A stretch of DNA of 64,000 nt, taken from the NCBI GenBank assembly GCA_024707205.1, contig JANQAD010000001.1, positions 2,011,979 through 2,075,978 on the forward strand, given 5' to 3'. Position numbers and translations under genes: made by a program. The stretch is from Demequina sp. (lineage in GTDB: Bacteria; Actinomycetota; Actinomycetes; Actinomycetales; Demequinaceae). The notes beneath the pieces are model-generated. The model searched no databases, was not told the origin of the DNA, and worked only from the letters and a program-made list of their open reading frames with translations. This document shows, piece after piece, positions 38,062 to 46,205 of this stretch. Every line of letters starts with the position of its first letter. Within the stretch, counting starts at the first letter, position 1.

Positions 38062-39179
38062 GTGAAGGATTACTACGGGGTGCTTGGTGTGCCTCGCACC
38101 GCCACCGAGGCGGAGATCAAGAAGGCGTACCGCAAGCTCGCTCGCGAGCTGCACCCCGACGTCGCCGGCTCCGAAGGCGAAGAGCGCTTCAAGGAGGTGG
38201 CAGCCGCGTACGACGTGCTCGGCCACCCGGACAAGCGTGCCCAGTACGACAGGGGAGTGGACCCGCGAGCGGCGAGCGGAGCGTCGGGCGGCCCGCAGGG
38301 CTTTGGGTTTGAGGACATCTTCGAGACCTTCTTTGGCGGCGGGCAGCAGCGGCGCGGTCCCGCGTCGCGGGTGCAGCGCGGCGGCGACACGTTGGTGCAC
38401 GAGGACGTCACGCTCGAGGAGGCCGTCTTCGGCGTCTCGCGTGAGTTCACCGTGGATCTCGCAGACGAGTGCGGCACCTGTCACGGTTCCTGCTGCGCGC
38501 CGGGAACGTCGCCCACGCAGTGCCGCCAGTGCAACGGCACGGGGCAGCTGCAGCGAGTGGCGCGGTCGCTGCTGGGCAACGTCATGACGACCTCGCCGTG
38601 CCCAACGTGCGGGGGTACGGAACCATCATTGCCACACCGTGCCAGGAGTGCTCCGGGCGCGGCCGCACGCACGCCCGCCACACCATGACCGTGGATATCC
38701 CCGCCGGCGTTGAGACGGGAACCCGAATCCGGATGCCTCAGGTGGGCGATGCGGGAGTCGCGGGCGGACCCAAGGGCGACATCTACGTGGAGATTCGCCA
38801 GAAGGCGCACAAGATGTTCGAGCGCCGCGGGGACGACCTGCACTGCACCCTCCCGGTGCCGATGACCGCGGCAGCGCTCGGCACCGTGCTGAGCCTCGCC
38901 ACCTTCGACGGCGAGCAGCCGGTGGAGGTTGTGCCGGGGACGCATTCCGGGACCACGGTCAAGCTCAAGGGGCTCGGCGTGGGCAAGCTTCAGCGTCCCG
39001 GGCGCGGGGACCTGCTGGTGCACCTCGATGTTCTCACGCCCGCGGACCTCACCGAGGAGCAGGAGGCGCTGCTGCGCCAACTCGCCGCCGCACGCGGGGA
39101 GGAGATGCCCGAGGCCAACCTCGCACCCATCGGGCACGGCGTCTTCGCACGCCTTCGCGACGCGTTCATGGGGCGCTGA
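38062..39179 (+). CDS. dnaJ: Chaperone protein DnaJ (one-base frameshift)
   Basis: The J domain (DYYGVLGVPRTATEAEIKKA, HPD at residues 31-33) stimulates DnaK. A short Gly/Phe region, a zinc-finger domain (CGTCHGSCCAPG, CRQCNGTG, CPTC, CQECSGRG) and the C-terminal substrate-binding domain follow. The frame breaks near 38612 (cgtgcgggggtacgg): one extra base gives CPTCRGYGTIIATPCQEC. The repaired length is about 372 residues, that of the second, HrcA-linked DnaJ of actinobacteria. In the first zinc motif the usual CxxCxGxG has Cys in the last Gly position (CHGSC). It ends where rsmE begins. Confidence 0.9.
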
Positions 39180-39929
39180 GTGAGCGCGCCCGTCTTCCTC
39201 TGCCCGGAGGCGGCCGACGCCGTGGTCGGGTCCGTGCTCACGCTCACCGGGTCTGAGGCCAGGCATGCCGCGACGGTGCAGCGCCGGACCGTGGGCGAGC
39301 GGGTTGATCTGGTGGACGGGCACGGGGTGCGCGCTTCCGGCGTCATCGCCGCCGTGCGCGTCGATGCGCTCGACGTTCGCGTTGAGGCCGTGTCGCGGGA
39401 TGTGGACACCGAGATCACGCTCGTCCAGGCGCTCGCGAAGGGCGGGCGGGACGAGCAGGCGGTCGAGGCCGCCACCGAACTTGGGGTCACCCGTGTGGTG
39501 CCGTGGGCGTCCGACCGGGCGATCGTGCAGTGGCGCGGCGCCAAGGTGGACAAGGGACGCTCCGCGTGGGAGTCGCTCGTGCTCGCCGCGGCGAAGCAGT
39601 CCCGCCGTGCTCTGGTGCCGGCCGTGCTCGGCGTCGTCACCACCAAGGAACTCGCGGTGCTGGTCCGTGCGGCCGTAGGCGCAGGCGAACGGGTGTTGGT
39701 GCTTCATGAGGAGGCGCGGGTGGCCCTTGCCGGGCTGTCGTGGGCCAATCAGACGCAGCCTGTGTGGGTCATCGTGGGTCCGGAGGGCGGAATCAGCGAG
39801 GCTGAGCTTGAGGTGCTTCTCGCGGCCGGTGGTGAGGCGGTGCGACTGGGGCCGCACGTGCTGCGCGCCTCGAGCGCGGGCCCGGCGGCCCTGGCCGCCC
39901 TTGCCGCGCTGCGCGGAACCTGGAACTAG
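39180..39929 (+). CDS. rsmE: 16S rRNA (uracil-1498-N3)-methyltransferase RsmE
   Basis: The 249-residue SPOUT-class methyltransferase has an N-terminal PUA-like domain (TGSEARHAATVQRRTVGERV). The knotted SAM-binding domain has ALAKGGRDEQAVEAATELGV, WASDRAIVQW, VGPEGGISEAEL and LGPHVLRASSAGPAAL. It methylates U1498 of 16S rRNA. The GTG starts immediately after the dnaJ stop, so it is the third gene of the CIRCE-controlled operon. Confidence 0.96.
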   Translation: MSAPVFLCPEAADAVVGSVLTLTGSEARHAATVQRRTVGERVDLVDGHGVRASGVIAAVRVDALDVRVEAVSRDVDTEITLVQALAKGGRDEQAVEAATELGVTRVVPWASDRAIVQWRGAKVDKGRSAWESLVLAAAKQSRRALVPAVLGVVTTKELAVLVRAAVGAGERVLVLHEEARVALAGLSWANQTQPVWVIVGPEGGISEAELEVLLAAGGEAVRLGPHVLRASSAGPAALAALAALRGTWN

Positions 39930-39940
39930 GCGGTCGTCGG

Positions 39941-39990
39941 CTGTCACCCTGCGCTCAGTCGTGGCTGTCACCCTGCGCGGAGTCGCAGGG
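39941..39990. repeat. Palindromic element, type 2, with a partial tandem copy
   Basis: GGCTGTCACCCTGCGC occurs twice, 24 bp apart (39940 and 39963). The second copy continues into GGAGTCGCAGGG, giving a CCCTGCG/CGCAGGG hairpin whose reverse complement is nearly identical to 8970-8993. It lies just after rsmE and may end that transcript. Confidence 0.65.
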
Positions 39991-40003
39991 TCGGCCGTTC
40001 CTG

Positions 40004-40059
40004 TTGCACAGTCAGGTAGGGAACGCTACGTTCGTCCCACCTGGCACCGTGGCCAGGGG
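40004..40059 (+). promoter_or_regulatory. Promoter and leader of toxin locus B
   Basis: A -35 TTGCAC (40004-40009), a 17-bp spacer and -10 TACGTT (40027-40032) are followed by a leader ending in GGCCAGGGGGGA, a possible ribosome-binding site. The leader is the twin of 12982-13017. Unlike most first genes here, this one is not leaderless. Confidence 0.72.
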
Positions 40060-40079
40060 GGATTTTGGGTGGGGTGCAG

Positions 40080-40627
40080 GTGGCTGCTCGGCGTTTGTCG
40101 TTGGTGGTTTCGGGTGTGTGTGTTGGCGTGTTGCTTGCTGGGCTGGGCACGCCCGCATCGGCGGTGTCGCCGTCGCCTGAGCCGAGCGTGAGCGATTCGG
40201 AGACTCCGGCGGTGGAGCCTTCGGTGGACCCGGCGCCGAGTCCTAGCCCGAGCACAGTTCCCTCGCCGGAGCCATCTGTATCGCCCACACCGTCGCCGGA
40301 GGCGCCGGATCCGGTCGACAACGATATGCCTGGTATTTCCGCGACGGTGCAGCATCCGAGTCCTGCGGCGCCGTCTGGGGAGCACTTGGTGGCGACCAGC
40401 CCAACCGTAGAGCTGCCGGAAGCATCCGTGGCGTCTGAGGTCGTGGCTCCGGAGGAGTCCGTGATGGCGCCGGACACCCCGGACGCGTTGGAGCCGGATG
40501 ACGAGTTGGGGCTGACGGAGCCAGTGCTGTCGGAGCTGGTTGACACGGCGTTTAGTGATGAGCCGTGGGCGACGAACGCGGGGACGGGGCGCCCGGATTT
40601 GGCGCTCGCCAGCGTCGATCCCGCCGA
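40080..40627 (+). pseudogene. N-terminal fragment of a secreted polymorphic toxin (locus B), cut by IS256
   Basis: The fragment encodes a signal peptide (VAARRLSLVVSGVCVGVLLA, cleavage after TPASA). About 150 residues rich in Pro, Ser, Glu and Asp follow (for example SPSPEPSVSDSETPAVEP). Such a disordered segment after a signal peptide is usual before the repeat body of secreted YD/Rhs-like toxins. The frame enters IS256 copy B after SVDPAEG and stops within it. Start choice is uncertain: TTG 40065 and GTG 40074 are also in frame. The matching C-terminal part lies beyond the IS at 42035. Confidence 0.7.
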
Positions 40628-42034
40628 GGGTCTGTCAGGAATTCTGTGTAAGTGATTCGGCGTGATGCCACGGCTTGGGGCTGTGGTGGAAGGACGATCA
40701 CATCATGGACGATATCGACAGGGAGGTCCCGCCGCCAGGGTTGCCGGCGCCGCGGGAGCCTGACATGCAGCGCCTGGCCGAAGAGCTTGTGGCGTCCGCG
40801 CAGCAGCGGGGGTTGGAGCTCACCGGTGAGGATGGGCTGCTGACGGCGCTGACGAAGCAGATTTTGCAGTCGGCGCTGAACGCGGAGATGGCCGCTCATT
40901 TGGGGTATGACAAGCATGACCCGATGGGTCGCGATGGCGGCAACTCGCGTAACGGGTATGGGGTCAAGACCGTGACGACGGACGTGGGCAAGGTCACGAT
41001 CGAGGTCCCCAGGGACCGGGAGGGGACGTTTGAGCCGCAGATCGTGCCTAAACGCCAACGTCGCCTGAAGGGCTTCGATGAGGCGGTCATCTCGCTGTAT
41101 GGCAAGGGCATGACCACGGGTGACATTTGTGCGCACTTGGAAGAGGTGTATGACACCACGATCTCCAGGGATCTGGTGTCGACGGTGACCGCGCAGGTGC
41201 TGGAGGACATGCGTTCGTGGTTGTCCAGGCCGCTGGATCAGGTGTATCCCGTGATCCTCATTGACGCAATCTTCCTCAAGGTCCGCTCGGGCACGGTCGC
41301 GAATCGTCCCTGCTATGTGGCCATGGGGGTGAACCTGGATGGTCAACGCGACGTGCTGGGACTGTGGATGGGACCGTCCGGTGGGGAGGGTGCGAAACAG
41401 TGGATGAACATGCTGACAGAGCTGAAGAACCGTGGCATTGTCGACGTATGCATCGTGTGCTGCGACGGCCTCAAAGGGCTCCCGGCCGCGATCGAAGCGA
41501 TCTGGCCCCAAGCGACCGTGCAAACCTGTGTCGTGCACCTGGTGCGCCAATCCTTGCGGTACTCGTCGACGAAACACTGGCAGAGCATCACCCCGCAACT
41601 ACGCCGCATCTACACCGCCCCGACCCTGGAAGCTGCCGAGGACGAGTTCGCTCAGTTCACCGAACGGTGGCTGACGTTGTATCCGGCGATGATCAACATG
41701 TGGCGCGCGTACTGGCCCCAGTTCATCCCGTTCCTGGACTTCCCACCCCAGATCCGCTCGATGATCTACACCACCAACGCCATCGAGTCTTTGAACGCCC
41801 GCTTCCGTGCGGCCCTGCGACGGCGCGGACACTTCCCCGACGAACAATCAGCGATGAAGGTCCTTTATCTGGCGTGCATCGCCAGGGACAAGCACCTCAA
41901 AGCCGGTGGAACCAACCCCACCGGCCAAGTCAGAAACTGGAAAGAAATCCTCAACGTCCTGCTGCTGACCTACGGCGACAGGCTCTACCCCACCAACTAG
42001 CCGATGACACTTACACAGAAAAACCGACAGACCC
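40628..42034 (+). mobile_element. IS256-family insertion sequence, copy B
   Basis: The element is 1407 bp, in the same orientation as copy A, with the same terminal repeats and one observed base difference. The flanking octamers CCCGCCGA and CGATCCGA are not identical, so a clean target duplication is absent. It sits between the N-terminal and C-terminal parts of a toxin gene. Confidence 0.93.
40705..42000 (+). CDS. IS256-family transposase (copy B)
   Basis: The 431-residue protein is identical to that of copy A, with the same DDE residues (ILIDAIFLK, CCDGLKG, NAIESLNARFR) and the same ATG start behind GGAAGGA. The frame is intact. Both copies are in direct orientation 27.6 kb apart, so recombination between them could delete the intervening segment, which includes leuS, holA, rpsT and lepA, and would be lethal. 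Confidence 0.95.
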   Translation: MDDIDREVPPPGLPAPREPDMQRLAEELVASAQQRGLELTGEDGLLTALTKQILQSALNAEMAAHLGYDKHDPMGRDGGNSRNGYGVKTVTTDVGKVTIEVPRDREGTFEPQIVPKRQRRLKGFDEAVISLYGKGMTTGDICAHLEEVYDTTISRDLVSTVTAQVLEDMRSWLSRPLDQVYPVILIDAIFLKVRSGTVANRPCYVAMGVNLDGQRDVLGLWMGPSGGEGAKQWMNMLTELKNRGIVDVCIVCCDGLKGLPAAIEAIWPQATVQTCVVHLVRQSLRYSSTKHWQSITPQLRRIYTAPTLEAAEDEFAQFTERWLTLYPAMINMWRAYWPQFIPFLDFPPQIRSMIYTTNAIESLNARFRAALRRRGHFPDEQSAMKVLYLACIARDKHLKAGGTNPTGQVRNWKEILNVLLLTYGDRLYPTN

Positions 42035-42787
42035 CGATCCGAGGGGCTCGAACCGGGTATCCCATGTGTGTTCGGATTCATAGGTCCCGACTGCGGCACG
42101 GTAGGCGAGGCGATAACCGACAATCCCATGGAGGCAGGCATGATCGACGGTGGGGCGGACACCGTCGTCGCGATTGGCGAGTCATTCACTCCCTCACAGA
42201 TCGCGGCGAACTGGGACGCCTATGCTCAGGCGGTCAAGGAGCGCGGAATCGTCGCGGGCACGAATTACGTCCTTGTGACACAGCCCACGGATGCGATCGA
42301 CGCCACTATGACATCGAGTTTGGGGTGTTTGACGGATGCGGCGTGTATCGCGATTCCGGAGAATCAGTACCGCACCGGGCATGGTCTCGCGCAACTCGAA
42401 ACTACTGCCGCCTTCGTTGCGACGGCCGCCGTGGCCGATATCGCGTTTGCCGGATCGGCTGCGCTCATTGGCACGCCCGCCAAGAGTGTCGTGATCGGCC
42501 GCTACATGGATGCCAGGGTGATCCCGTTTGCGCGCACGAATGGCTTCGGTTATTACCATGGCACTCCCAATTGGATTCGTAAGGCCGTAGAGAAATCAGC
42601 AGGTCAGGGCGCGCTCAGGAAGGTGGACCTCTGGTCCAACATGATTTGGATCGAGAAACAGAAGTTGCTCTCGCGGCGTATTGTCGACATCGGTCCGGGG
42701 CCAGCGAAGGATACGAGTGCCTTCTACCAGATGGAGCGAAACCGTACCGCCGGGTATTGGAGATATGTAGAAGAGCATCGCGGATGA
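42035..42787 (+). pseudogene. C-terminal part of polymorphic toxin (locus B), 5' truncated by IS256
   Basis: An open frame runs without a start from the IS boundary (RSEGLEPGIPCVFGFIG) to the stop at 42787, about 250 codons. It contains a hydrophobic AAFVATAAVADIAFAGSAAL stretch. The tip starts around VVIGRYMDARVIPFA and contains YYHGTPNWIRKAVEK, RKVDLWSNMIWIEKQ and YQMERNRTAGYWRYVEEH. The layout of a junction like IGxY followed by a ~95-residue variable tip and YxxExxxxxxxGYxxY end is like Rhs-type actinobacterial toxins. Expression could still occur from GTG 42068, but no signal peptide would be present. The activity class is unrecognised. The next gene overlaps by 4 bp. Confidence 0.6.
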
Positions 42788-43026
42788 TCAGGGTCAGGAG
42801 GATACCAAAGGGCAGACACTTCAGGCGCCAGTACGAAGTTGCGTTCGTGGACTCAAGTGGTGCACTCCTTCGTCCCGTCTCGCGTACTTCGGCGCCCATA
42901 TTCGAGGTCGAACGCGAGCTGCATACGGCCGATGCGTGGTGGTTAATCGAATCGGCCGATCGGCTCTGGTCAACACACCGCGGGGCATGGGCCGAGTGGC
43001 CGCCGCCGGAACTCCGGCGCGATTGA
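42784..43026 (+). CDS. Candidate immunity protein (locus B)
   Basis: The 80-residue protein starts at an ATG overlapping the toxin stop (ATGA), the usual arrangement for immunity genes. It starts MIRVRRIPKGRHFRRQYEVA and is rich in Arg at the N-terminus and Trp at the C-terminus (TADAWWLIESADRLW, GAWAEWPPPE). No family was recognised. A longer in-frame start at 42646 exists but lies within the toxin and is less likely. The call rests on position and size. Confidence 0.55.
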   Translation: MIRVRRIPKGRHFRRQYEVAFVDSSGALLRPVSRTSAPIFEVERELHTADAWWLIESADRLWSTHRGAWAEWPPPELRRD

Positions 43027-43060
43027 AGGTGCCCGGCTCCTCGTCGGATCCTGGCGTTAT

Positions 43061-43557
43061 CTACCACTCAATCGGGAAGGTAGCGAGCACTGTGACCCCG
43101 GCGACAGCGACGCCCAGCGCCACCCACAAGAGGGATCGCTGTGCCCACTCGGGACCTCGCCGCTGTGACATCGCGGTGAGGAACAGCACCAGGGCGAACA
43201 TCGCCGTGAGGAACGAGTAGTCGTCGCCGCGCTGGTCGTAGTCGAGGCCGCGCTGGTACGACGCGTCAGCCTTGGCGGTGAACTCGTCGGCCTTCGCAGT
43301 ACTCGCAGGAACACACTCCGGCAGGCCGAAGGGCGTCTTCGTGTTTCCGTCCCACGCCGCGCAGGCCACGTCGAGCTCGTCGGAGAATACCCCCTGGAAG
43401 TAGTTCTGTAGCGCCGTGTCGCCGTTTGCTCTAGCCGTGAGCCACTGAGAGAAGACCATCGCGTCCGGCCGAAAGGCGTCGCGAGCGGCGGAGCGCGCGT
43501 CGCTCGCCTGCACGCGATTGCTGGAGGCCTGCGCGAAGGCGATGGACATCTCGCCGG
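43061..43557 (-). pseudogene. 5'-truncated copy of the DUF4337-like membrane protein
   Basis: The minus strand encodes GEMSIAFAQASSNRVQASDA through RGDDYSFLTAMFALVLFLTA to VLATFPIEW. It is clearly homologous to the intact gene at 43745-44356 (GEMSIAFSQASSNRIKASDA). The first ~42 residues with the first membrane helix are missing, and homology stops at the GEM residues. There an IS3-type relic begins. A start from GTG or ATG in the relic is possible but would give a protein lacking its N-terminal helix. Confidence 0.82.
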
Positions 43558-43565
43558 GGACTGCT

Positions 43566-43739
43566 GAGGGTTGGGGTGACTCCGAGCATGAGCTGACGCA
43601 GGACCCTGCGGGAAGGATGGCCACCATGCAGAAAGCTCTTCCTTAGGAGTTCAAGGATGATGTGGTGCGGGTCGCGCGGCAGCGTGGCTCGGGTTCCTTG
43701 ATCGGGCAGCCCTCGTCGCCCTCGTTGCCGCGTGGATAG
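43566..43739 (+). pseudogene. Relic of an IS3-family orfA
   Basis: From ATG 43626 the plus strand reads MQKALP-stop-EFKDDVVRVARQRGSGSLIGQ, the N-terminus of an IS3-type OrfA (usual form MPKxxPxEFRxDVVRVAR). It has an in-frame TAG at codon 7 and decays after ~28 codons. A GGATGGCCACC leader precedes it. The relic separates the truncated and intact DUF4337-like copies and explains the truncation. Confidence 0.72.
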
Positions 43740-43744
43740 CGGAG

Positions 43745-44356
43745 CTAGATCCTCACGGGGAACGTCGCGAGGATCACTACGCCCGTGACAGCGACCACGA
43801 TCGCCACGACCAGCAGCGTCCGCTGAGCCCTTTCCGGACCTTTGCGCTGGGACATCGCCGTCAGGAAGAGCACTAGGGCGAACATCACGGTCAGCAGCGA
43901 GTAGTTGTCTCCGCGCTGATTGTTGACGAGCGCCAAAGCGTAGGCAGCGTCGGCCTTCTCCGTGTACTCGGCGGCCTGTTCGGTGCCCGCGGGCACGTAC
44001 TCGGGAAGCCCAAATGGCGTCTTCGTCTTGCGATCCCAGGCCGCGAACGCGACCCCCAACTCATCCGAGAACAGCGACTTCAGATACGCCGCCTGCTCCG
44101 TGTCCCCAGCGTGGTCGGCGAGCAGCCACTCGGAGAACACGAGCGCGTCGAGTTGGAAGGCGTCGCGGGAAGCGGACGCGGCGTCGCTCGCCTTGATCCT
44201 GTTGCTCGACGCCTGGCTGAACGCGATGGACATCTCGCCGCCCCACTTGGACGCCTCGAAGCCACACCACGCGGTCAGCACCGCGACCACGGACAACACG
44301 ATGACGGCGGTGAACTCATGCCACTCCTTGCGGGGGCGTTCGGCGTCCGCTGCCAT
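43745..44356 (-). CDS. DUF4337-like membrane protein
   Basis: The 203-residue protein has a first membrane helix (EFTAVIVLSVVAVLTAWCGF), then the SQASSNRIKASDAASASRDA helix and a soluble loop (KTKTPFGLPEYVPAGTE). Two closing helices follow (YSLLTVMFALVLFLTAMS and the C-terminal VVAIVVAVTGVVILATF). This is the layout of DUF4337-type proteins of unknown function. The -10 TACGAT (44364-44369) is 7 nt from the ATG, so it is leaderless. Its divergent neighbour is the HIT gene. Confidence 0.75.
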   Translation of the reverse strand: MAADAERPRKEWHEFTAVIVLSVVAVLTAWCGFEASKWGGEMSIAFSQASSNRIKASDAASASRDAFQLDALVFSEWLLADHAGDTEQAAYLKSLFSDELGVAFAAWDRKTKTPFGLPEYVPAGTEQAAEYTEKADAAYALALVNNQRGDNYSLLTVMFALVLFLTAMSQRKGPERAQRTLLVVAIVVAVTGVVILATFPVRI

Positions 44357-44383
44357 GTCAAGAATCGTAGCCACGCGAGCGCC

Positions 44384-44389
44384 TAGGCT
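44384..44389 (+). promoter_or_regulatory. -10 box TAGGCT, leaderless (HIT-era operon)
   Basis: TAGGCT ends 6 nt before the ATG at 44396 and should drive the five-gene HIT-phoH-ybeY-CNNM-era operon. Confidence 0.6.
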
Positions 44390-44395
44390 GTCATC

Positions 44396-44731
44396 ATGAG
44401 CGACTGCATCTTCTGCCGCATTATCGCGGGTGAGATCCCGGCCGACGTGGTGGTCGAGACCGACGGCGTTCTCGCCTTTCGCGACATCGCCCCCAAGGCG
44501 CCGGTTCACGTGCTCGTGGTGCCCAAGAGGCACGAGCCGAACGTGGCCGCGCTTGCCGCCGCCGCGCCCGAAGCGCTCGCCGAGATGGCCGCGGTTGCCC
44601 AGCAGATCGCCGACGCCGAGTGCGGCGGCGAGTTCCGGTGGATCTTCAACACGGGTGCTGCCGCCGGCCAGACCGTCTTCCACGCGCACGGTCACCTCAT
44701 GAACGCTGGCTCGCTCGGGTGGGACGCGTGA
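44396..44731 (+). CDS. HIT family nucleotide hydrolase/transferase
   Basis: The 111-residue HINT-type protein starts SDCIFCRIIAGEIPADVV and has the histidine triad in QTVFHAHGHLM (HxHxH). Members hydrolyse purine nucleoside phosphoramidates. The gene is first in the operon and shares GTGA with phoH, the conserved actinobacterial order. A usual HINT ends soon after the triad, and so does this protein. Confidence 0.94.
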   Translation: MSDCIFCRIIAGEIPADVVVETDGVLAFRDIAPKAPVHVLVVPKRHEPNVAALAAAAPEALAEMAAVAQQIADAECGGEFRWIFNTGAAAGQTVFHAHGHLMNAGSLGWDA

Positions 44732-45759
44732 GCATCTCCCGCGTTGTCGTCGTGGACGAGGCCGGCGTCATGGCCCAACTGGTGGGCGCCGGCGACGGCG
44801 TGCTGCGCGAACTCGAGCGCGCGTTCCCCGACGTCGACGTGCACGTGCGCGGCAACACGCTCACGCTCAACGGCGACGAGAACGAGGTCGAGGCCGCGGC
44901 GCAGGCGTTTGAGGAACTGCGCGCGATCCTCGCCGCCGGGGTTCCGTTGACTCCCGATCTCGCGAGAGAGTCGGTGCGGATGCTGCGGTCCCCAGAGGGT
45001 GGTGGGGCGCGCGGCGACAGGCCCGTTGCCGTCCTCTCGCGCTCCATCCTGTCCACGCGTGGACGCACCATCCGACCCAAGACGAGGGGCCAGGCGGCCT
45101 ACGTCAACGCGATCGAGAGCCACACCATCACGTTCGGGATCGGCCCTGCGGGAACGGGAAAGACATACCTGGCGATGGCGCAGGCCGTCGCCGCACTCCA
45201 GGGCAAGCGCGTGAGCCGCATCGTCCTGACCCGGCCCGCGGTGGAGGCCGGCGAGCGGCTCGGCTTCCTTCCGGGATCGCTCTCCGAAAAGATCGACCCC
45301 TACCTGCGCCCCCTCTACGACGCGCTGCACGACATGGTGGACCCCGAGTCGATCCCCAAGCTGATCGAGGCGGGCACCATCGAGGTGGCGCCGCTCGCGT
45401 ACATGCGCGGCCGCACCCTCAACGACGCCTTCATCATCCTCGACGAGGCGCAGAACACCACGCGCGAGCAGATGAAGATGTTCCTCACGCGCCTGGGATT
45501 CGGCTGCAACATGGTCGTCACTGGAGACATCACCCAGGTGGATCTACCAGGGGGAACGCAATCCGGGCTGAGGGCCGCCCGCGACATCCTCGCCGGGGTG
45601 GACGACATCGCCTTCTGCGAACTCGGCGCCGAGGACGTGGTGCGCCATCGCCTCGTGAGCGACATCATCACCGCCTATGCCAAGGACGATGAAGCCAAGG
45701 CGAGGCTCGCGCCAGACCGTCAACAGCGTCGGCCCGGCACGCCGAAGGAGAAGCCATGA
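44728..45759 (+). CDS. PhoH-like ATPase
   Basis: The 343-residue cytoplasmic ATPase has a KH-like N-terminal segment ([20 protein letters not shown]). The PhoH core has Walker [32 protein letters not shown], Walker [12 protein letters not shown] and [13 protein letters not shown]. It is linked with YbeY and Era in 16S rRNA maturation in many bacteria. The GTG overlaps the HIT stop and its own stop overlaps ybeY (ATGA). Confidence 0.95.
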   Translation: MSISRVVVVDEAGVMAQLVGAGDGVLRELERAFPDVDVHVRGNTLTLNGDENEVEAAAQAFEELRAILAAGVPLTPDLARESVRMLRSPEGGGARGDRPVAVLSRSILSTRGRTIRPKTRGQAAYVNAIESHTITFGIGPAGTGKTYLAMAQAVAALQGKRVSRIVLTRPAVEAGERLGFLPGSLSEKIDPYLRPLYDALHDMVDPESIPKLIEAGTIEVAPLAYMRGRTLNDAFIILDEAQNTTREQMKMFLTRLGFGCNMVVTGDITQVDLPGGTQSGLRAARDILAGVDDIAFCELGAEDVVRHRLVSDIITAYAKDDEAKARLAPDRQQRRPGTPKEKP

Positions 45760-46205
45760 TCGATGTCAACAATGAGACCGACTTTGGCGTGGACGAGGTG
45801 GAGTTCGCGGAGCTGGCCGCCTATGTGCTGCGCGAGATGAACATCGCGGACGGCGCGGAGCTCGCGATCCTGTTCGTCGACGAGCCGGCCATGGAGCAGC
45901 TGCACATCCAGTGGATGGACGAGCCGGGCCCCACGGACGTGCTGTCGTTCCCCATGGACGAGCTGCGCCCCGGGACCCCTGGCTCTCCCACCCCCGCCGG
46001 TCTCCTTGGCGACATCGTGGTGTGCCCCTCCGTGGCCGCGCGCCAGGCGAAGACCGCCGGGCACTCTGCCGAGGAGGAGATGCTGCTGCTCACCACCCAC
46101 GGCATCCTGCACCTGCTCGGCTACGACCACGCGGAGCCCGAGGAGGAGAAGGAGATGTTCGCGCTGCAGCGCAAGTTGCTGCTCACGTTCCTCGCGAACC
46201 GATGA
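45756..46205 (+). CDS. ybeY: Endoribonuclease YbeY
   Basis: The 149-residue metalloenzyme matures the 3' end of 16S rRNA. The zinc motif H-x3-H-x5-H is HGILHLLGYDH, preceded by GPTDVLSFPMDE and GDIVVCP. It sits between phoH and the CNNM gene with 4-bp overlaps on both sides, so it is translationally coupled. Confidence 0.96.
   Translation: MIDVNNETDFGVDEVEFAELAAYVLREMNIADGAELAILFVDEPAMEQLHIQWMDEPGPTDVLSFPMDELRPGTPGSPTPAGLLGDIVVCPSVAARQAKTAGHSAEEEMLLLTTHGILHLLGYDHAEPEEEKEMFALQRKLLLTFLANR

Noticed and set aside
40628..42034. CRISPR or composite transposon formed by the two IS256 copies
   Set aside because: No short spaced repeats are present, and the 27.6 kb between the copies is core chromosome, so it cannot be a mobile composite unit.
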